Shown here: positions 7,546-16,807 of the stretch, piece by piece
Numbering within the stretch: position 1 is the first letter of the stretch
Layout of the letters: each line of letters opens with the position of its first letter
Assembly (NCBI RefSeq): GCF_003248355.1
Contig: NZ_QKWY01000001.1
Coordinates: forward strand, 2,624,001 to 2,688,000
Direction of reading: 5' to 3'
Source of the DNA: Streptomyces sp. AC1-42W
Lineage (GTDB): Bacteria; Actinomycetota; Actinomycetes; Streptomycetales; Streptomycetaceae
DNA: 64,000 nucleotides
The notes under the pieces: model-generated
Databases searched by the model: none
Told to the model about the DNA's origin: nothing
The model's input: only the letters and a program-made list of their open reading frames with translations
Made by a program: the position numbers and the translations under genes

Positions 7546-8852
7546 CCGGCGCACCCGCCCCCGGCGCCGCCACCGTCCTCGCCCACGGCATCGGCGCCCA
7601 GCACGACCTGCCGCTCTCGCCGTTCTACGCCTTCGCCGGGGCCTTCGCCGCGCTGTTCGTCTCCTTCCTGGCACTCGGCCTGCTCTGGTCCGACTCGCGG
7701 TTCACCGGCCGGCGGGCGGGCCGCCCGCTCCCGGCCGCCGTCCAGCGCCTCACCGACGCCCGTACCACCCGGCTCACCGCCCGCGCACTCGGCCTGGCCG
7801 CCGCGCTGTACGTGGTGCTCGCCCTGCTCACCGGCCCCGCAGACCCGGACCGCAACCCGGCACCCGGCGCGGTCTACGTCCTGCTGTGGGTCGGGCTCGT
7901 CCCGGCCTCGCTGCTCCTGGGGCCCGTCTGGCGCCCCCTCAACCCGCTGCGCACCCTGCACCTGCTCGCCTGCCGGGCCCTCGGCCACGACCCGGAGACC
8001 GGCCGCCCCCTCCCCGTACGCCTCGGCATGTGGCCCGCGGCGGCCGGGCTCCTCGCCTTCACCTGGCTCGAACTCGTCGCGCCCGACCCCGCCTCGCCCA
8101 CCGCCCTGCTGGCGTTCCTCGGCTGCTACGCGGCCGTCCAGCTGGCGGGCGCCGCGGTGTACGGGGCCCGCTGGTTCGAGCACGCCGACGCCTTCGAGGT
8201 CTACTCCGGCCTGCTCGCCCGGCTCGCCCCGCTCGGCCGCCGCCCCGCCGACCGCCGGCTCGTGGTGCGCTCCCCGTTCAACGGGCTCGACGCCACACCC
8301 CGGCTGCCCGGACTCACCGCCACCGTCTGCGTGATGCTCGGCTCCACCGCGTACGACGGCTTCTCCGACGCGCCGCGCTGGATCGGCACCGTGCAGACCT
8401 CCGCCCTGGGCCGTACCACCACCGCCACCCTGGGGCTGCTCGGCGCGGTCGCCCTCGTCGCCGCCCTGTACGCGCTGTGCGCCGGGGCGGTCCGGCTGGT
8501 GTGCGGTCAACTCGCCCACCCACTCGCCGCGTTCGCGCACTCCCTGGTACCGATCGCCGTCGGCTACCTCGTCGCCCACTACTTCACGCTCTTCGCCACC
8601 GAGGGCCCGCGCACCGTGCGCCTGCTGCTCGGCGCCGACCGGCCGGACCCGCCCGCACCACCGCTGGGGCCCGGCGGCGTCGCCACCCTCCAGGTCCTCG
8701 CGATCGTCACCGGACACGTCCTCGGGGTCGTCGCCGCGCACGACAGATCCGTACGGCTCATGCCGCCCCGGCGCGCCGTCATCGGCCAGCTCCCGCTGCT
8801 CGTCCTGATGATCGCGTACACGGTCGGAGGTCTCGCCCTGCTCATCGCCTGA
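7542..8852 (+). CDS. polytopic membrane protein of unknown function
   Basis: This 436-residue integral membrane protein has about ten hydrophobic segments (for example FYAFAGAFAALFVSFLALGL, VYVLLWVGLVPASLLLGPVW, LLVLMIAYTVGGLALLIA). Several histidines lie in or near membrane segments (LAHGIG, FAHSLVPIAVGYLVAHYFTLF). The GTG start overlaps the stop of the cupredoxin-like frame by four bases, so translation was probably coupled to that copper-protein-like gene. A role linked to copper or a redox centre would be a guess from context. I do not recognise the family by name. Confidence 0.8.
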   Translation: MTGAPAPGAATVLAHGIGAQHDLPLSPFYAFAGAFAALFVSFLALGLLWSDSRFTGRRAGRPLPAAVQRLTDARTTRLTARALGLAAALYVVLALLTGPADPDRNPAPGAVYVLLWVGLVPASLLLGPVWRPLNPLRTLHLLACRALGHDPETGRPLPVRLGMWPAAAGLLAFTWLELVAPDPASPTALLAFLGCYAAVQLAGAAVYGARWFEHADAFEVYSGLLARLAPLGRRPADRRLVVRSPFNGLDATPRLPGLTATVCVMLGSTAYDGFSDAPRWIGTVQTSALGRTTTATLGLLGAVALVAALYALCAGAVRLVCGQLAHPLAAFAHSLVPIAVGYLVAHYFTLFATEGPRTVRLLLGADRPDPPAPPLGPGGVATLQVLAIVTGHVLGVVAAHDRSVRLMPPRRAVIGQLPLLVLMIAYTVGGLALLIA

Positions 8853-8897
8853 CCGCGCACCCGCCCCGCGCCGGGCGCGCAGGAGGTCCACGGCATC

Positions 8898-9518
8898 ATG
8901 GAAGACGTGCCCCACGCCCACACCAACCTCCGCCGCGCGCCCGTGCAGCAGCGCAGCGCCGAACGGCTCGCCCGGATACTCGACGCCTGCGCCCAGCTCC
9001 TGGACGAGACCGGCTACGAGCAGCTGTCCACCCGCGCGGTCGCCGCCCGCGCCGGGGTGCCCATCGGCTCCGTCTACCGCTTCTTCTCCAACAAGCGCTC
9101 CCTGGCGGACGCGCTGGCCCGCCGCAACCTGGACAGCTATGCCGAGCGGATCACCGCCCGGCTGACCGCCGTCGAGTCCGCCGACTGGCGCGGCGCCATC
9201 GACGCCGTGCTCGACGAGTACCTGGCGATGAAGCGCACCGTGCCCGGCTTCGCCCTGGTCGACTTCGGCGCCCCCGCCCCCGACGAGGACCCGGCCGACG
9301 ACGCCAACCAGCGGGTCGCCGGCCGGCTCGCCGAACTCCTGGCCGCCCAGCTGGGCCGGGAGGCCGACGAGGACCTCTCGCGCGCCATCCTGGTCTGCGT
9401 GGAGGCGGCCGACGCCCTGCTGAAACTCGCCTTCCGCGCCGACCCGTCCGGCGACGCCGCGATCGTCGCCGAGACCCGCGAACTCCTCCACGCCTACCTC
9501 GCGCGACGGCTCGACTGA
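8898..9518 (+). CDS. TetR/AcrR-family transcriptional regulator
   Basis: This protein of about 206 residues has a clear TetR N-terminal helix-turn-helix (RILDACAQLLDETGYEQLSTRAVAARAGVPIGSVYRFFSNKRSLADAL). The C-terminal ligand domain is unassigned. It starts 45 bases after the membrane protein on the same strand and may be co-transcribed with it. I saw no obvious palindromic operator in the short upstream gap, so target and ligand are unknown. Confidence 0.9.
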   Translation: MEDVPHAHTNLRRAPVQQRSAERLARILDACAQLLDETGYEQLSTRAVAARAGVPIGSVYRFFSNKRSLADALARRNLDSYAERITARLTAVESADWRGAIDAVLDEYLAMKRTVPGFALVDFGAPAPDEDPADDANQRVAGRLAELLAAQLGREADEDLSRAILVCVEAADALLKLAFRADPSGDAAIVAETRELLHAYLARRLD

Positions 9519-9667
9519 GCGGGGGCCGGCACAGGCGTGCCGGTGAACCGCGCCCGGTGCGGGACAACTTTGCGCGAGTCATTCCCTCACCGGGCGCGGT
9601 GGGCTAATTTCAGGCCACTGCTGCCGCTCCCCACCGCTCCACCACCATCCTTTCCGGGCGGAACCAC

Positions 9668-11029
9668 ATGACTCGCGCCATCACGCTCAACAACGTCAGC
9701 AAGGCATACGGACGGTCCCCACGCGCCGTCGACCGCCTCTCGCTCCACATCGATCCGGGCGAGTTCGTCGTCCTGCTCGGGCCCTCGGGGTGCGGGAAGT
9801 CGACGGTGCTCCGCATGATCGCCGGCCTGGAGGACATCACCGACGGCGAGCTCCTGCTCGACGGCGAACAGGCCAACCACCTCACCCCGCGCGAGCGCGG
9901 GATGGCCATGGTCTTCCAGAACTTCGCGCTCTACCCCACCATGACCAACCGGGACAACATCGGCTTCCCGCTGAAGCTGGAGAACCCCCGCCAGGACCAC
10001 ACCGAACGCATCGAGAACACGGCCAGGATGCTCGGCATCGAGCGCGTCCTGGACCGCCGCCCCGGCCAGCTCTCCGGCGGCGAGCGCCAGCGGGTCGCCA
10101 TGGGGCGGGCCATCTCGCGCCAGCCGTCCGCCTTCCTGATGGACGAGCCGCTGTCCAACCTCGACGCCAAGCTCCGCAACCATCTGCGCGCCGAGATATC
10201 CCAGCTCACCAAGGAACTCGGCGTCACCACCGTCTATGTGACGCACGACCAGGCGGAGGCCATGTCTCTGGGCCACCGGGTCGCCGTCATGCGCGGCGGA
10301 ATCCTCCAGCAGGTCAGCACCCCGCGCGAGGTGTACGCCCTGCCGGAGAACGTGTTCGTCGCCGCCTTCATCGGCACCCCCCGGATCAACCTCCTCCAGG
10401 CCGTGGTGCACGCGCCGCTGGAGGGCCGGATGTCCATCGACCTGGGCCGCCAGCGCCTGCCGCTGTCCGAACCGCTCAGCCACGACCACCAGTTGCTGCG
10501 CATCCAGCAGGGCCGCCCGATCATCGTCGGACTGCGCTCCGAGGCGGTCCGGATCGCCCCGCCCAGCCAGGCCCGGCCGGGCGAGGTCGCGCTCAGCGGG
10601 ATCGTCGAGCACGTCGAGTACCAGGGCCACGAGGCGCTGGTGCACCTCAACACCGGCTCGCGGCCCGCCGTAGTCCCGGAGCTGGAGTTCGCCCGCACCG
10701 ACCGGGGGCCGGTACGCCGGCGGCGCGGCGCGGCGGGCGGCGCCGGAGTGCTGGAGCGGATCAAGGAGCGCGCCACCTCCTACGTCGGCGGCGGTTCCGT
10801 CGCCGTCCTGGAGGCGCCGGAGACCGGCGACCTGCCGCCCGGCGCGCACAGCCCGGACCGGCCCGCCGTCACCTCCAGCGACCTCGTCGTGCGGACCGGG
10901 CCCGACATGATGCTGCGCACCGGCGGCCAGGTGCCGCTCCTGGTCGACCTCGCCCACCTGTACGTCTTCGACCACCAGGGCCGCCGCATCTGCCCGCTGC
11001 CGAAGGACGTACCCGGCCTGGACATGTAG
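9668..11029 (+). CDS. ABC transporter ATP-binding protein, sugar/glycerol-3-phosphate importer type
   Basis: This cytoplasmic ATPase subunit belongs to the MalK/UgpC/MsiK class. Motifs in order are Walker [11 protein letters not shown]-loop [16 protein letters not shown], signature [14 protein letters not shown], Walker [15 protein letters not shown], and the switch histidine in [13 protein letters not shown]-terminal TOBE-like region follows, with an unusually long low-complexity insert ([20 protein letters not shown]). At 453 residues it is longer than typical MsiK proteins. No permease or binding-protein genes adjoin it, so it probably serves transporters encoded elsewhere. The start ATG follows a CGGGCGGAACC stretch. 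Confidence 0.93.
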   Translation: MTRAITLNNVSKAYGRSPRAVDRLSLHIDPGEFVVLLGPSGCGKSTVLRMIAGLEDITDGELLLDGEQANHLTPRERGMAMVFQNFALYPTMTNRDNIGFPLKLENPRQDHTERIENTARMLGIERVLDRRPGQLSGGERQRVAMGRAISRQPSAFLMDEPLSNLDAKLRNHLRAEISQLTKELGVTTVYVTHDQAEAMSLGHRVAVMRGGILQQVSTPREVYALPENVFVAAFIGTPRINLLQAVVHAPLEGRMSIDLGRQRLPLSEPLSHDHQLLRIQQGRPIIVGLRSEAVRIAPPSQARPGEVALSGIVEHVEYQGHEALVHLNTGSRPAVVPELEFARTDRGPVRRRRGAAGGAGVLERIKERATSYVGGGSVAVLEAPETGDLPPGAHSPDRPAVTSSDLVVRTGPDMMLRTGGQVPLLVDLAHLYVFDHQGRRICPLPKDVPGLDM

Positions 11030-11102
11030 GAGGCTCTGAGCCTCCCACTGGCCGGGCGCCCCCGGCACGCCGACGTGACAAGGGTCTCTGGCGCCCAAAA
11101 AC

Positions 11103-11266
11103 CCAGACCGACCGGCGGATGGGGGGCGGCGTCGCGGGTCCGGGCACGCACGTCTGCGGCGTTGTCGTCAATCAACAACGCTCCGCGTTGCCTCAATCCT
11201 CCGCCTTGCAGCCGCACGCACCCAGCCCCGCTCCTTCACCCGCCCCCCATCCGCCGGTCGGTCTGG
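11103..11266. repeat. MITE-like non-coding element with 27-bp perfect terminal inverted repeats
   Basis: The 296-base gap between the ABC ATPase and the aldehyde dehydrogenase holds a 164-base structure. Its outer 27 bases (11103-11129, starting CCAGACCGACCGGCGGATGG) are exactly reverse-complemented at 11240-11266. Next inside, the arms remain partly complementary, and a small hairpin GCGTTG...CAACGC lies in the centre. There is no credible coding frame. The whole could fold into one long interrupted hairpin. This fits a miniature inverted-repeat element or a family of dispersed streptomycete repeats. I see no clear target duplication. Confidence 0.7.
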
Positions 11267-11325
11267 CAGCGCTAGTTTGGGGCCCGGACGATCCCGTCCG
11301 TCACCGCGAGCCGGGAGGAACAGCG

Positions 11326-12720
11326 ATGAGGGCCCACGAGGGTATGTACATCGGCGGCGCCTGGCGGCCCGCCGCGGGAACGGACACGATCGCCGTCGTG
11401 AACCCGGCGGACGAGCGGGTCATCGGCCATGTCCCGGCCGGCACCGCCGAGGACGTGGACGCCGCGGTACGGGCCGCGCGCGCCGCCTTCCCCGGCTGGG
11501 CCGCCACCCCGCCCGCCGAGCGCGCCGCCCGCCTCGCGGCCCTGCGCGACGTGCTGGCCGCGCGCGCGGAGGAGATCGCCGGGACGGTCACCGCCGAACT
11601 GGGCGCCCCGCCCGCCCTGGCCGCCTCCGTGCACGCAGGGCTCCCGGTCCTGGTCGCCTCCTCCTACGCCGACCTCGCCGCCACGTACTCCTTCGAGCAG
11701 CGGCACGGCAGCTCCGCGGTGTACCTGGAGCCGGTCGGCGTCGTCGGCGCGATCACCCCGTGGAACTATCCGCTGCACCAGATCGTCGCCAAGGTGGCCC
11801 CCGCGCTCGCCGCCGGCTGCACGGTCGTTCTCAAGCCCGCCGAGGACACCCCGCTCACCGCACAGCTGTTCGCCGAGGCGGTCGACGAGTCCGGGCTGCC
11901 CGCCGGCGTGTTCAACCTGGTCACCGGCCTCGGCCCGGTCGCCGGACAGGCGCTCGCCGAGCACGAGGACGTCGACCTGGTCTCCTTCACCGGGTCCACC
12001 GCCGTGGGCCGCCGTATCGGCGCCCTCGCCGGCGGCGCCGTCAAGCGCGTCGCCCTGGAACTCGGCGGCAAGTCCGCCAACGTGGTCCTCCCCGGCGCCG
12101 ACCTCGCCCGCGCGGTCAACGTGGGCGTCGCCAACGTGATGTCCAACTCCGGCCAGACGTGCAGCGCCTGGACCCGGATGCTGGTGGACGCCGGCCGGTA
12201 CGAGGAGGCCGTGGCCCTCGCGGCGGCGGCCGTCGCCAAGTACGTGCCGGGCGACCGGATCGGCCCGCTCGTCAACGCCGAGCAGCGGGCCCGGGTGCGC
12301 GGTTACATCGAGAAGGGCGTCGAGGAGGGCGCCCGGCTCGTCGCCGGCGGCCCCGAGGCCCCGCTGCCCACCGGCTACTACGTCAGCCCCACGGTCTTCG
12401 CCGACGTCACCCCGGAGATGACCATCGCCCAGGAGGAGATCTTCGGCCCGGTCCTGTCCATCCTGAAGTACGAGGACGAGGAGGACGCGCTGCGCATCGC
12501 CAACGGCACCGTCTACGGGCTCGCGGGCGCCGTCTGGGCCGCCGACGACGAGACGGCCGTGGCCTTCGCCCGCCGCATGGACACCGGCCAGGTCGACATC
12601 AACGGGGGCCGCTTCAACCCGCTCGCGCCCTTCGGCGGCTACAAGCAGTCCGGCGTCGGCCGGGAACTGGGCGAGCACGGCCTGAGCGAATACCTTCAGA
12701 CCAAGTCCCTCCAGTTCTGA
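11326..12720 (+). CDS. NAD(P)-dependent aldehyde dehydrogenase
   Basis: This 464-residue enzyme oxidises aldehydes to acids. The aldehyde dehydrogenase signatures are all present: [14 protein letters not shown] (cofactor and substrate region), [12 protein letters not shown] with the general-base Glu, and [13 protein letters not shown] with the catalytic Cys. GGGAGGAA lies a suitable distance before the ATG at 11326. The zinc alcohol dehydrogenase follows 55 bases downstream on the same strand, so an alcohol-aldehyde-acid oxidation pair is likely. The actual substrate cannot be read from the sequence. Confidence 0.95.
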   Translation: MRAHEGMYIGGAWRPAAGTDTIAVVNPADERVIGHVPAGTAEDVDAAVRAARAAFPGWAATPPAERAARLAALRDVLAARAEEIAGTVTAELGAPPALAASVHAGLPVLVASSYADLAATYSFEQRHGSSAVYLEPVGVVGAITPWNYPLHQIVAKVAPALAAGCTVVLKPAEDTPLTAQLFAEAVDESGLPAGVFNLVTGLGPVAGQALAEHEDVDLVSFTGSTAVGRRIGALAGGAVKRVALELGGKSANVVLPGADLARAVNVGVANVMSNSGQTCSAWTRMLVDAGRYEEAVALAAAAVAKYVPGDRIGPLVNAEQRARVRGYIEKGVEEGARLVAGGPEAPLPTGYYVSPTVFADVTPEMTIAQEEIFGPVLSILKYEDEEDALRIANGTVYGLAGAVWAADDETAVAFARRMDTGQVDINGGRFNPLAPFGGYKQSGVGRELGEHGLSEYLQTKSLQF

Positions 12721-12775
12721 ACCGGTTCCGCCCGCACGCCCCCGTTCCGCCCACCGAACAGCAAGGAGCCAGTCC

Positions 12776-13855
12776 GTGGTCCGCGCCGCCGTACTGTCCG
12801 CCGTCGGAGCTCCGCTGGAGATCACCGACATCGTCCTGCCGGAGCCCGGCCCCGGCCGGGTGCGCGTCCGTCTCGCCGCCGCCGGGGTCTGCCACTCCGA
12901 CCTCTCGCTGTCCAACGGCACGATGCGGGTGCCCGTCCCCGCCGTCCTCGGCCACGAGGGCGCCGGCACCGTCGTCGCGACCGGCGAGGGCGTCACCCAT
13001 GTCGCCCCCGGCGACGGCGTCGTCCTCAACTGGGCGCCCTCCTGCGGCAGCTGCCACCACTGCGGCATCGGCGAGGTGTGGCTCTGCGCCTCCGCCCTGG
13101 CCGGCACCTCCGCCGTCCACGCCCGCACGGCCGACGGCACCGAACTGCACCCCGGCCTGAACGTGGCGGCCTTCGCCGAGGAGACCGTCGTCGCCGCGAA
13201 CTGCGTGCTGCCCGCCCCGGACGGCATCCCGCTCACCGACGCCGCGCTGCTCGGCTGCGCGGTGCTCACCGGCTACGGCGCCGTCCACCACAGCGCCCGG
13301 GTCCGCGCCGGCGAGTCCGTCGTGGTGTTCGGCATCGGCGGCGTCGGGCTCGCCGTGCTCCAGGCCGCCCGGATCGCCGGCGCCTCGACGATCGTCGCGG
13401 TGGACGTCTCCCCGGAGAAGGAGGAGCTGGCCCGCCGGGCCGGCGCCACCGACTACGTCGTCGCCTCGGACACCACCCCGCGCGCCGTCCGCGCGCTCAC
13501 CGGCGGCCAGGGGGCCGACGTGGCCGTGGAGTGCGTGGGCCGGGCGGCCACCATCCGCGCCGCCTGGGAGTCCACCCGCCGGGGCGGCCGCACCACGGTC
13601 GTCGGCATCGGCGGCAAGGACCAGCAGGTGACCTTCAACGCCCTGGAGATCTTCCACTGGGGCCGGACCCTGTCCGGCTGCGTCTACGGCAACAGCGACC
13701 CGGCCCGCGACCTGCCCGTACTGGCCGAACACATCCGCGCGGGACGCTTCGACCTGTCCATGATGGTCACCGACCGGATCGGCCTGGACGGCATCCCGGC
13801 CGCGTTCGACCACATGATCGCCGGCAAGGGCGGCCGCGCCCTGGTGGTTTTCTAG
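12776..13855 (+). CDS. zinc-dependent alcohol dehydrogenase (class III-like MDR)
   Basis: This 359-residue medium-chain dehydrogenase carries catalytic zinc motifs (AAGVCHSDLS and LGHEGAGTV) and an intact structural zinc set (CGSCHHCGIGEVWLC). The nucleotide-binding fold begins VVFGIGGVGLAVLQ. The GTG start at 12776 is preceded by AAGGAG. It resembles the mycothiol-dependent formaldehyde dehydrogenase encoded at 37551, but the active-site surroundings differ, so I leave the substrate open. It follows the aldehyde dehydrogenase. Its stop shares the bases CTAG with the stop of the convergent TetR gene. Confidence 0.92.
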   Translation: MVRAAVLSAVGAPLEITDIVLPEPGPGRVRVRLAAAGVCHSDLSLSNGTMRVPVPAVLGHEGAGTVVATGEGVTHVAPGDGVVLNWAPSCGSCHHCGIGEVWLCASALAGTSAVHARTADGTELHPGLNVAAFAEETVVAANCVLPAPDGIPLTDAALLGCAVLTGYGAVHHSARVRAGESVVVFGIGGVGLAVLQAARIAGASTIVAVDVSPEKEELARRAGATDYVVASDTTPRAVRALTGGQGADVAVECVGRAATIRAAWESTRRGGRTTVVGIGGKDQQVTFNALEIFHWGRTLSGCVYGNSDPARDLPVLAEHIRAGRFDLSMMVTDRIGLDGIPAAFDHMIAGKGGRALVVF

Positions 13856-14520
13856 GGCTCGTGCCGGGGAGCGGGCTCCAGCTGTGCGTACTGCAGTTCG
13901 AGCCCGTCCACCAGGGCGCGCAGCCCCGTCTCGAACGCCCCCTCGTCCACCTGCTGCCGCCGCTCGGCCAGCAGGTGGGCCTGCCCCAGATGCGGATAGT
14001 CGGCCGGGTCGTACGCCGTCTCGTCGTCCACGAACCCGCGGGCGAACGAGCCCAGGGCCGAACCGGTGATGAAGTAGCGCATCAGCGCGCCGATGGAGGT
14101 CGCGCGGGCCGGCGGCCAGCCCGCGCGCACCATGGCCCCGAACACCGCGTCCGCCACCCGCAGCCCGGCCGGGCGCCGCCCCGGCCCCCGCGCCAGTACC
14201 GGGACGATGTGCGGATGCGCGGCGAGCGCCGCGCGGTAGGAGACCGCCCAGTCGTGCAGGGCGGCCCGCCAGTCACGCGGATCGGACTCCTCGAACATCG
14301 ACAGATCGACCTGCGCGGAGACGGCGTCGGCGACCGCGTCCAGGATCTCGTCCTTGTTGCGGAAGTGGTTGTACAGCGAGGGCCCGCTGACCCCCAGTTC
14401 GGCCGCCAGCCGGCGGGTCGAGACGGCGTCGAGCCCCTCGGCGTCCACGAGGGCGCTCGCCGTCTCGACGATGCGTTCTCTGCTCAGCAGGGGCTTGCGC
14501 GGGCGGGCCATGCGGCACAT
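13852..14520 (-). CDS. TetR-family transcriptional regulator
   Basis: This 222-residue repressor-type protein has an N-terminal helix-turn-helix (RIVETASALVDAEGLDAVSTRRLAAELGVSGPSLYNHFRNKDEILDAV) and a TetR_C-like ligand domain. The ATG at 14520 has AGGG six bases upstream; ATG at 14511 (MARPRK) is an alternative. It diverges from the acyl-CoA dehydrogenase at 14576. A TAGCAGTGCTA palindrome lies in the 55-base gap between them, a likely operator for both genes. It converges on the alcohol dehydrogenase with overlapping stops. Confidence 0.9.
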   Translation of the reverse strand: MCRMARPRKPLLSRERIVETASALVDAEGLDAVSTRRLAAELGVSGPSLYNHFRNKDEILDAVADAVSAQVDLSMFEESDPRDWRAALHDWAVSYRAALAAHPHIVPVLARGPGRRPAGLRVADAVFGAMVRAGWPPARATSIGALMRYFITGSALGSFARGFVDDETAYDPADYPHLGQAHLLAERRQQVDEGAFETGLRALVDGLELQYAQLEPAPRHEP

Positions 14521-14541
14521 AGTAGGCCCTGCGACCTAAAA

Positions 14542-14556
14542 ACTAGCAGTGCTAAT
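14542..14556. promoter_or_regulatory. palindromic operator candidate for the divergent TetR/acyl-CoA dehydrogenase pair
   Basis: The sequence ACTAGCAGTGCTAAT has a perfect core palindrome TAGCA-G-TGCTA. It sits between the TetR start and the ribosome site of the acyl-CoA dehydrogenase, the position expected for autoregulation plus control of the neighbour. Confidence 0.6.
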
Positions 14557-14575
14557 TAAGGGGGAGGTGCGGGCT

Positions 14576-15727
14576 GTGAACCTGGAGCTCAGCGAGGAGC
14601 AGGAGGCCGTGCGGCAGCTCGCCCGGGACTTCGTCGCCCGCGACGTCGCCCCGTACGCCGCCGAGTGGGACCGCTCCGAGAACGTCGATATGTCGATCGT
14701 GAAGAAGCTGGGTTCCCTCGGCTTCCTCGGCCTGACCGTCCCCGAGGAGTACGGCGGCTCCGGCGGCGACCACCTCGCCTACTGCCTGGTCACCGAGGAG
14801 CTGGGCCGGGGCGACTCCTCGGTGCGCGGCATCGTCTCGGTCTCCCTCGGCCTGGTCGCCAAGACCGTCGCCGCCTGGGGCGACGAGGAGCAGAAGCGGC
14901 GGTGGCTGCCCCGGCTCACCTCCGGCGACGCGGTCGGCTGCTTCGGCCTGACCGAACCGGGCACCGGCTCGGACGCCGCCGCGCTGGCCACCCGCGCCGT
15001 CCGCGACGGCGGGGACTATGTGATCAACGGCAGCAAGATGTTCATCACCAACGGCACCTGGGCCGATGTGGTGCTCCTCTTCGCCCGCACCGACGACGAC
15101 CCCGGCCACCGGGGCGTCTCCGCCTTCCTGATCCCGGCCGACACCCCCGGCCTCACCCGCCGCGCCATCCACGGCAAGCTCGGCCTGCGCGGCCAGGCCA
15201 CGGCGGAACTGGTCCTGCGGGACGTCCGGGTGCCCGCGAGCGCCCTGCTGGGCCCCGAGGGCAAGGGGTTCTCGATCGCCATGTCCGCCCTGGCCAAGGG
15301 CCGGATGTCGGTGGCGGCCGGTTGCGTAGGCATCGCCCGAGCCGCCCTGGACGCGGCCGTGGGGTACGCCGGTCAGCGCGAGCAGTTCGGCCGGCCCATC
15401 GCGGGCTACCAGCTCGTCCAGGAACTCATCAGCGACATCTCCGTGGACGTCGAGGCCGCGCGCCTGCTGACCTGGCGCGTCGCCGACCTCGTGGACCGGG
15501 GCCGGGACTTCGCCACCGCCGCGTCCCAGGCGAAGCTGTTCGCCTCCGAGGCCGCCGTGCGCGCCGCCGACAACGCCCTCCAGGTCTTCGGCGGCTACGG
15601 CTACATCGACGAGTACCCGGTCGGCAAGCTGCTGCGGGACGCCCGGGTGATGACGCTCTACGAGGGCACCAGCCAGATCCAGAAGCTGATCATCGGCCGG
15701 GCCCTGACGGGCGTCTCCGCGTTCTGA
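14576..15727 (+). CDS. acyl-CoA dehydrogenase
   Basis: This FAD enzyme carries out the first dehydrogenation of acyl-CoA thioesters. The 383-residue length fits the family. GTG at 14576 follows GGGGGAGG by eight bases and gives the usual N-terminus (NLELSEEQEAVRQLARDFV). Flavin and substrate signatures are seen in CFGLTEPGTGSDAAAL and GKLGLRGQATAELVLRDVRVP. The catalytic Glu is in LYEGTSQIQKLIIGRAL. A TetR gene divergent to it and a shared palindrome suggest substrate-induced expression. The substrate could be short-chain or branched, but I cannot decide. Confidence 0.95.
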   Translation: MNLELSEEQEAVRQLARDFVARDVAPYAAEWDRSENVDMSIVKKLGSLGFLGLTVPEEYGGSGGDHLAYCLVTEELGRGDSSVRGIVSVSLGLVAKTVAAWGDEEQKRRWLPRLTSGDAVGCFGLTEPGTGSDAAALATRAVRDGGDYVINGSKMFITNGTWADVVLLFARTDDDPGHRGVSAFLIPADTPGLTRRAIHGKLGLRGQATAELVLRDVRVPASALLGPEGKGFSIAMSALAKGRMSVAAGCVGIARAALDAAVGYAGQREQFGRPIAGYQLVQELISDISVDVEAARLLTWRVADLVDRGRDFATAASQAKLFASEAAVRAADNALQVFGGYGYIDEYPVGKLLRDARVMTLYEGTSQIQKLIIGRALTGVSAF

Positions 15728-15786
15728 GTACCGTCTGAGTATCCGCGCGGATGTGGCGCGGGTTGCTCCGGCGGAAGCTGGGCGCC

Positions 15787-16077
15787 ATGAGTGACACGAC
15801 ACCGGTCAAACAGCAGAGCACCGCCGCCTTCTACGGGCAGGCCGTCGCCTCCTTCGGCGTGGCGATGGGCGCGGTGGCCCTCGGTATCTACTTCCTCGAC
15901 GCGAACGCCTGGGTGCGCGGCTTCCTCGCCATCGGCGTCATGTATCTGGTGACCTCCTGCTTCACCCTGGCCAAGGTCATCCGGGACCGCCAGGAGGCGG
16001 GGCAGCTGGTCAGCCGGGTGGACCAGGCCCGGCTGGAGAAGATCCTCGCCGAGCACGACCCCTTCCAGAAGCTCTGA
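15787..16077 (+). CDS. YiaA/YiaB-family small inner membrane protein
   Basis: This 96-residue protein has two hydrophobic helices (FGVAMGAVALGIYFLD and GFLAIGVMYLVTSCFTLAKV), then a charged C-terminal tail (VIRDRQEAGQLVSRVDQARLEKILAEHDPF). Its size and two-helix layout match the YiaA/YiaB family, whose function is unknown. The ATG at 15787 lies 59 bases after the acyl-CoA dehydrogenase stop and could be in the same transcript. Confidence 0.85.
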   Translation: MSDTTPVKQQSTAAFYGQAVASFGVAMGAVALGIYFLDANAWVRGFLAIGVMYLVTSCFTLAKVIRDRQEAGQLVSRVDQARLEKILAEHDPFQKL

Positions 16078-16109
16078 GCGCCTGCGGCGGTCCGCGGCGA
16101 AAGGTTTCC

Positions 16110-16125
16110 CTAAGCGCTTGCTCAG
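16110..16125. promoter_or_regulatory. TetR operator candidate, copy 1
   Basis: CTAAGCGCTTGCTCAG lies about 50 bases before the TetR gene at 16173. The same 16 bases occur at 17314-17329, upstream of the MaoC gene. The core TAAGC-GCTT-GCTCA is a near-palindrome with one mismatch. Confidence 0.75.
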
Positions 16126-16172
16126 GATCGCGGTATGGTGTTCGTCCTGCTGACTGAGAGGGGCGAGCGACG

Positions 16173-16796
16173 ATGAGCACGGCGCAGGAGACCGACGCCG
16201 AGGACCCGCCGTGGGCCGAGGTGACGCCCGAGGCCGCCCGGCGGCTCCTCGTCGCGGCCGTCGACGCCTTCGCCGAGCGCGGGTACCACGCGACCACCAC
16301 CCGTGACATCGCGGGCCGCGCCGGCATGAGCCCCGCCGCGCTCTACATCCACTACAAGACGAAGGAAGAGCTGCTCCACCGGATCAGCCGCATCGGTCAC
16401 GACCGGGCGCTGGCCCTGCTGGAGTCGGCCGCCGACAGCGGCGGCACCGCCGCCGAGCGCCTCGCCTCCGCCGTACGCTCCTTCGTCCGCTGGCACGCCG
16501 AACGCCACACCACCGCCCGCGTCGTCCAGTACGAGCTCGACGCGCTCGGCGAGGAGCACCGCACCGAGATCATCGCGCTGCGCCGCCGGACCGACGCGGT
16601 GGTGCGCCGGATCATCGGTGAGGGCGTCGCCTCCGGCGAGTTCGACGTGCCGGACGTGCCGGGGACCACGCTCGCGGTGCTCTCGCTCTGCATCGACGTG
16701 GCGCGGTGGTTCAACGCGCAGGGCAGCAGGACGCCCGACGAGGTCGGCGAGCTGTACGCCGGTCTGGTGCTGCGGATGGTCGCCGCCGGCCGCTGA
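16173..16796 (+). CDS. TetR-family regulator (fatty acid/acyl-CoA type by context)
   Basis: This 207-residue protein has a typical TetR helix-turn-helix (LLVAAVDAFAERGYHATTTRDIAGRAGMSPAALYIHYKTKEELLHRI) and an all-helical C-terminal domain. It converges on the MaoC-like gene. Identical 16-base motifs upstream of both genes suggest that it represses itself and MaoC. The role in acyl-CoA or polyketide precursor metabolism is inferred from the MaoC and acyl-CoA dehydrogenase neighbours. Confidence 0.92.
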   Translation: MSTAQETDAEDPPWAEVTPEAARRLLVAAVDAFAERGYHATTTRDIAGRAGMSPAALYIHYKTKEELLHRISRIGHDRALALLESAADSGGTAAERLASAVRSFVRWHAERHTTARVVQYELDALGEEHRTEIIALRRRTDAVVRRIIGEGVASGEFDVPDVPGTTLAVLSLCIDVARWFNAQGSRTPDEVGELYAGLVLRMVAAGR

Positions 16797-16807
16797 ACGC
16801 CGCGCGC

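Noticed and set aside
7416..9491. 691-codon minus-strand ORF opposite the membrane protein and TetR genes
   Set aside because: Low-complexity Gly/Glu/Arg composition typical of shadow frames; the plus-strand genes have real domains.
11103..11266. Reading the MITE-like structure as a plain transcription terminator
   Set aside because: It is far too long and symmetrical, lacks a U-run and lies between co-oriented genes; a repeat element fits better.
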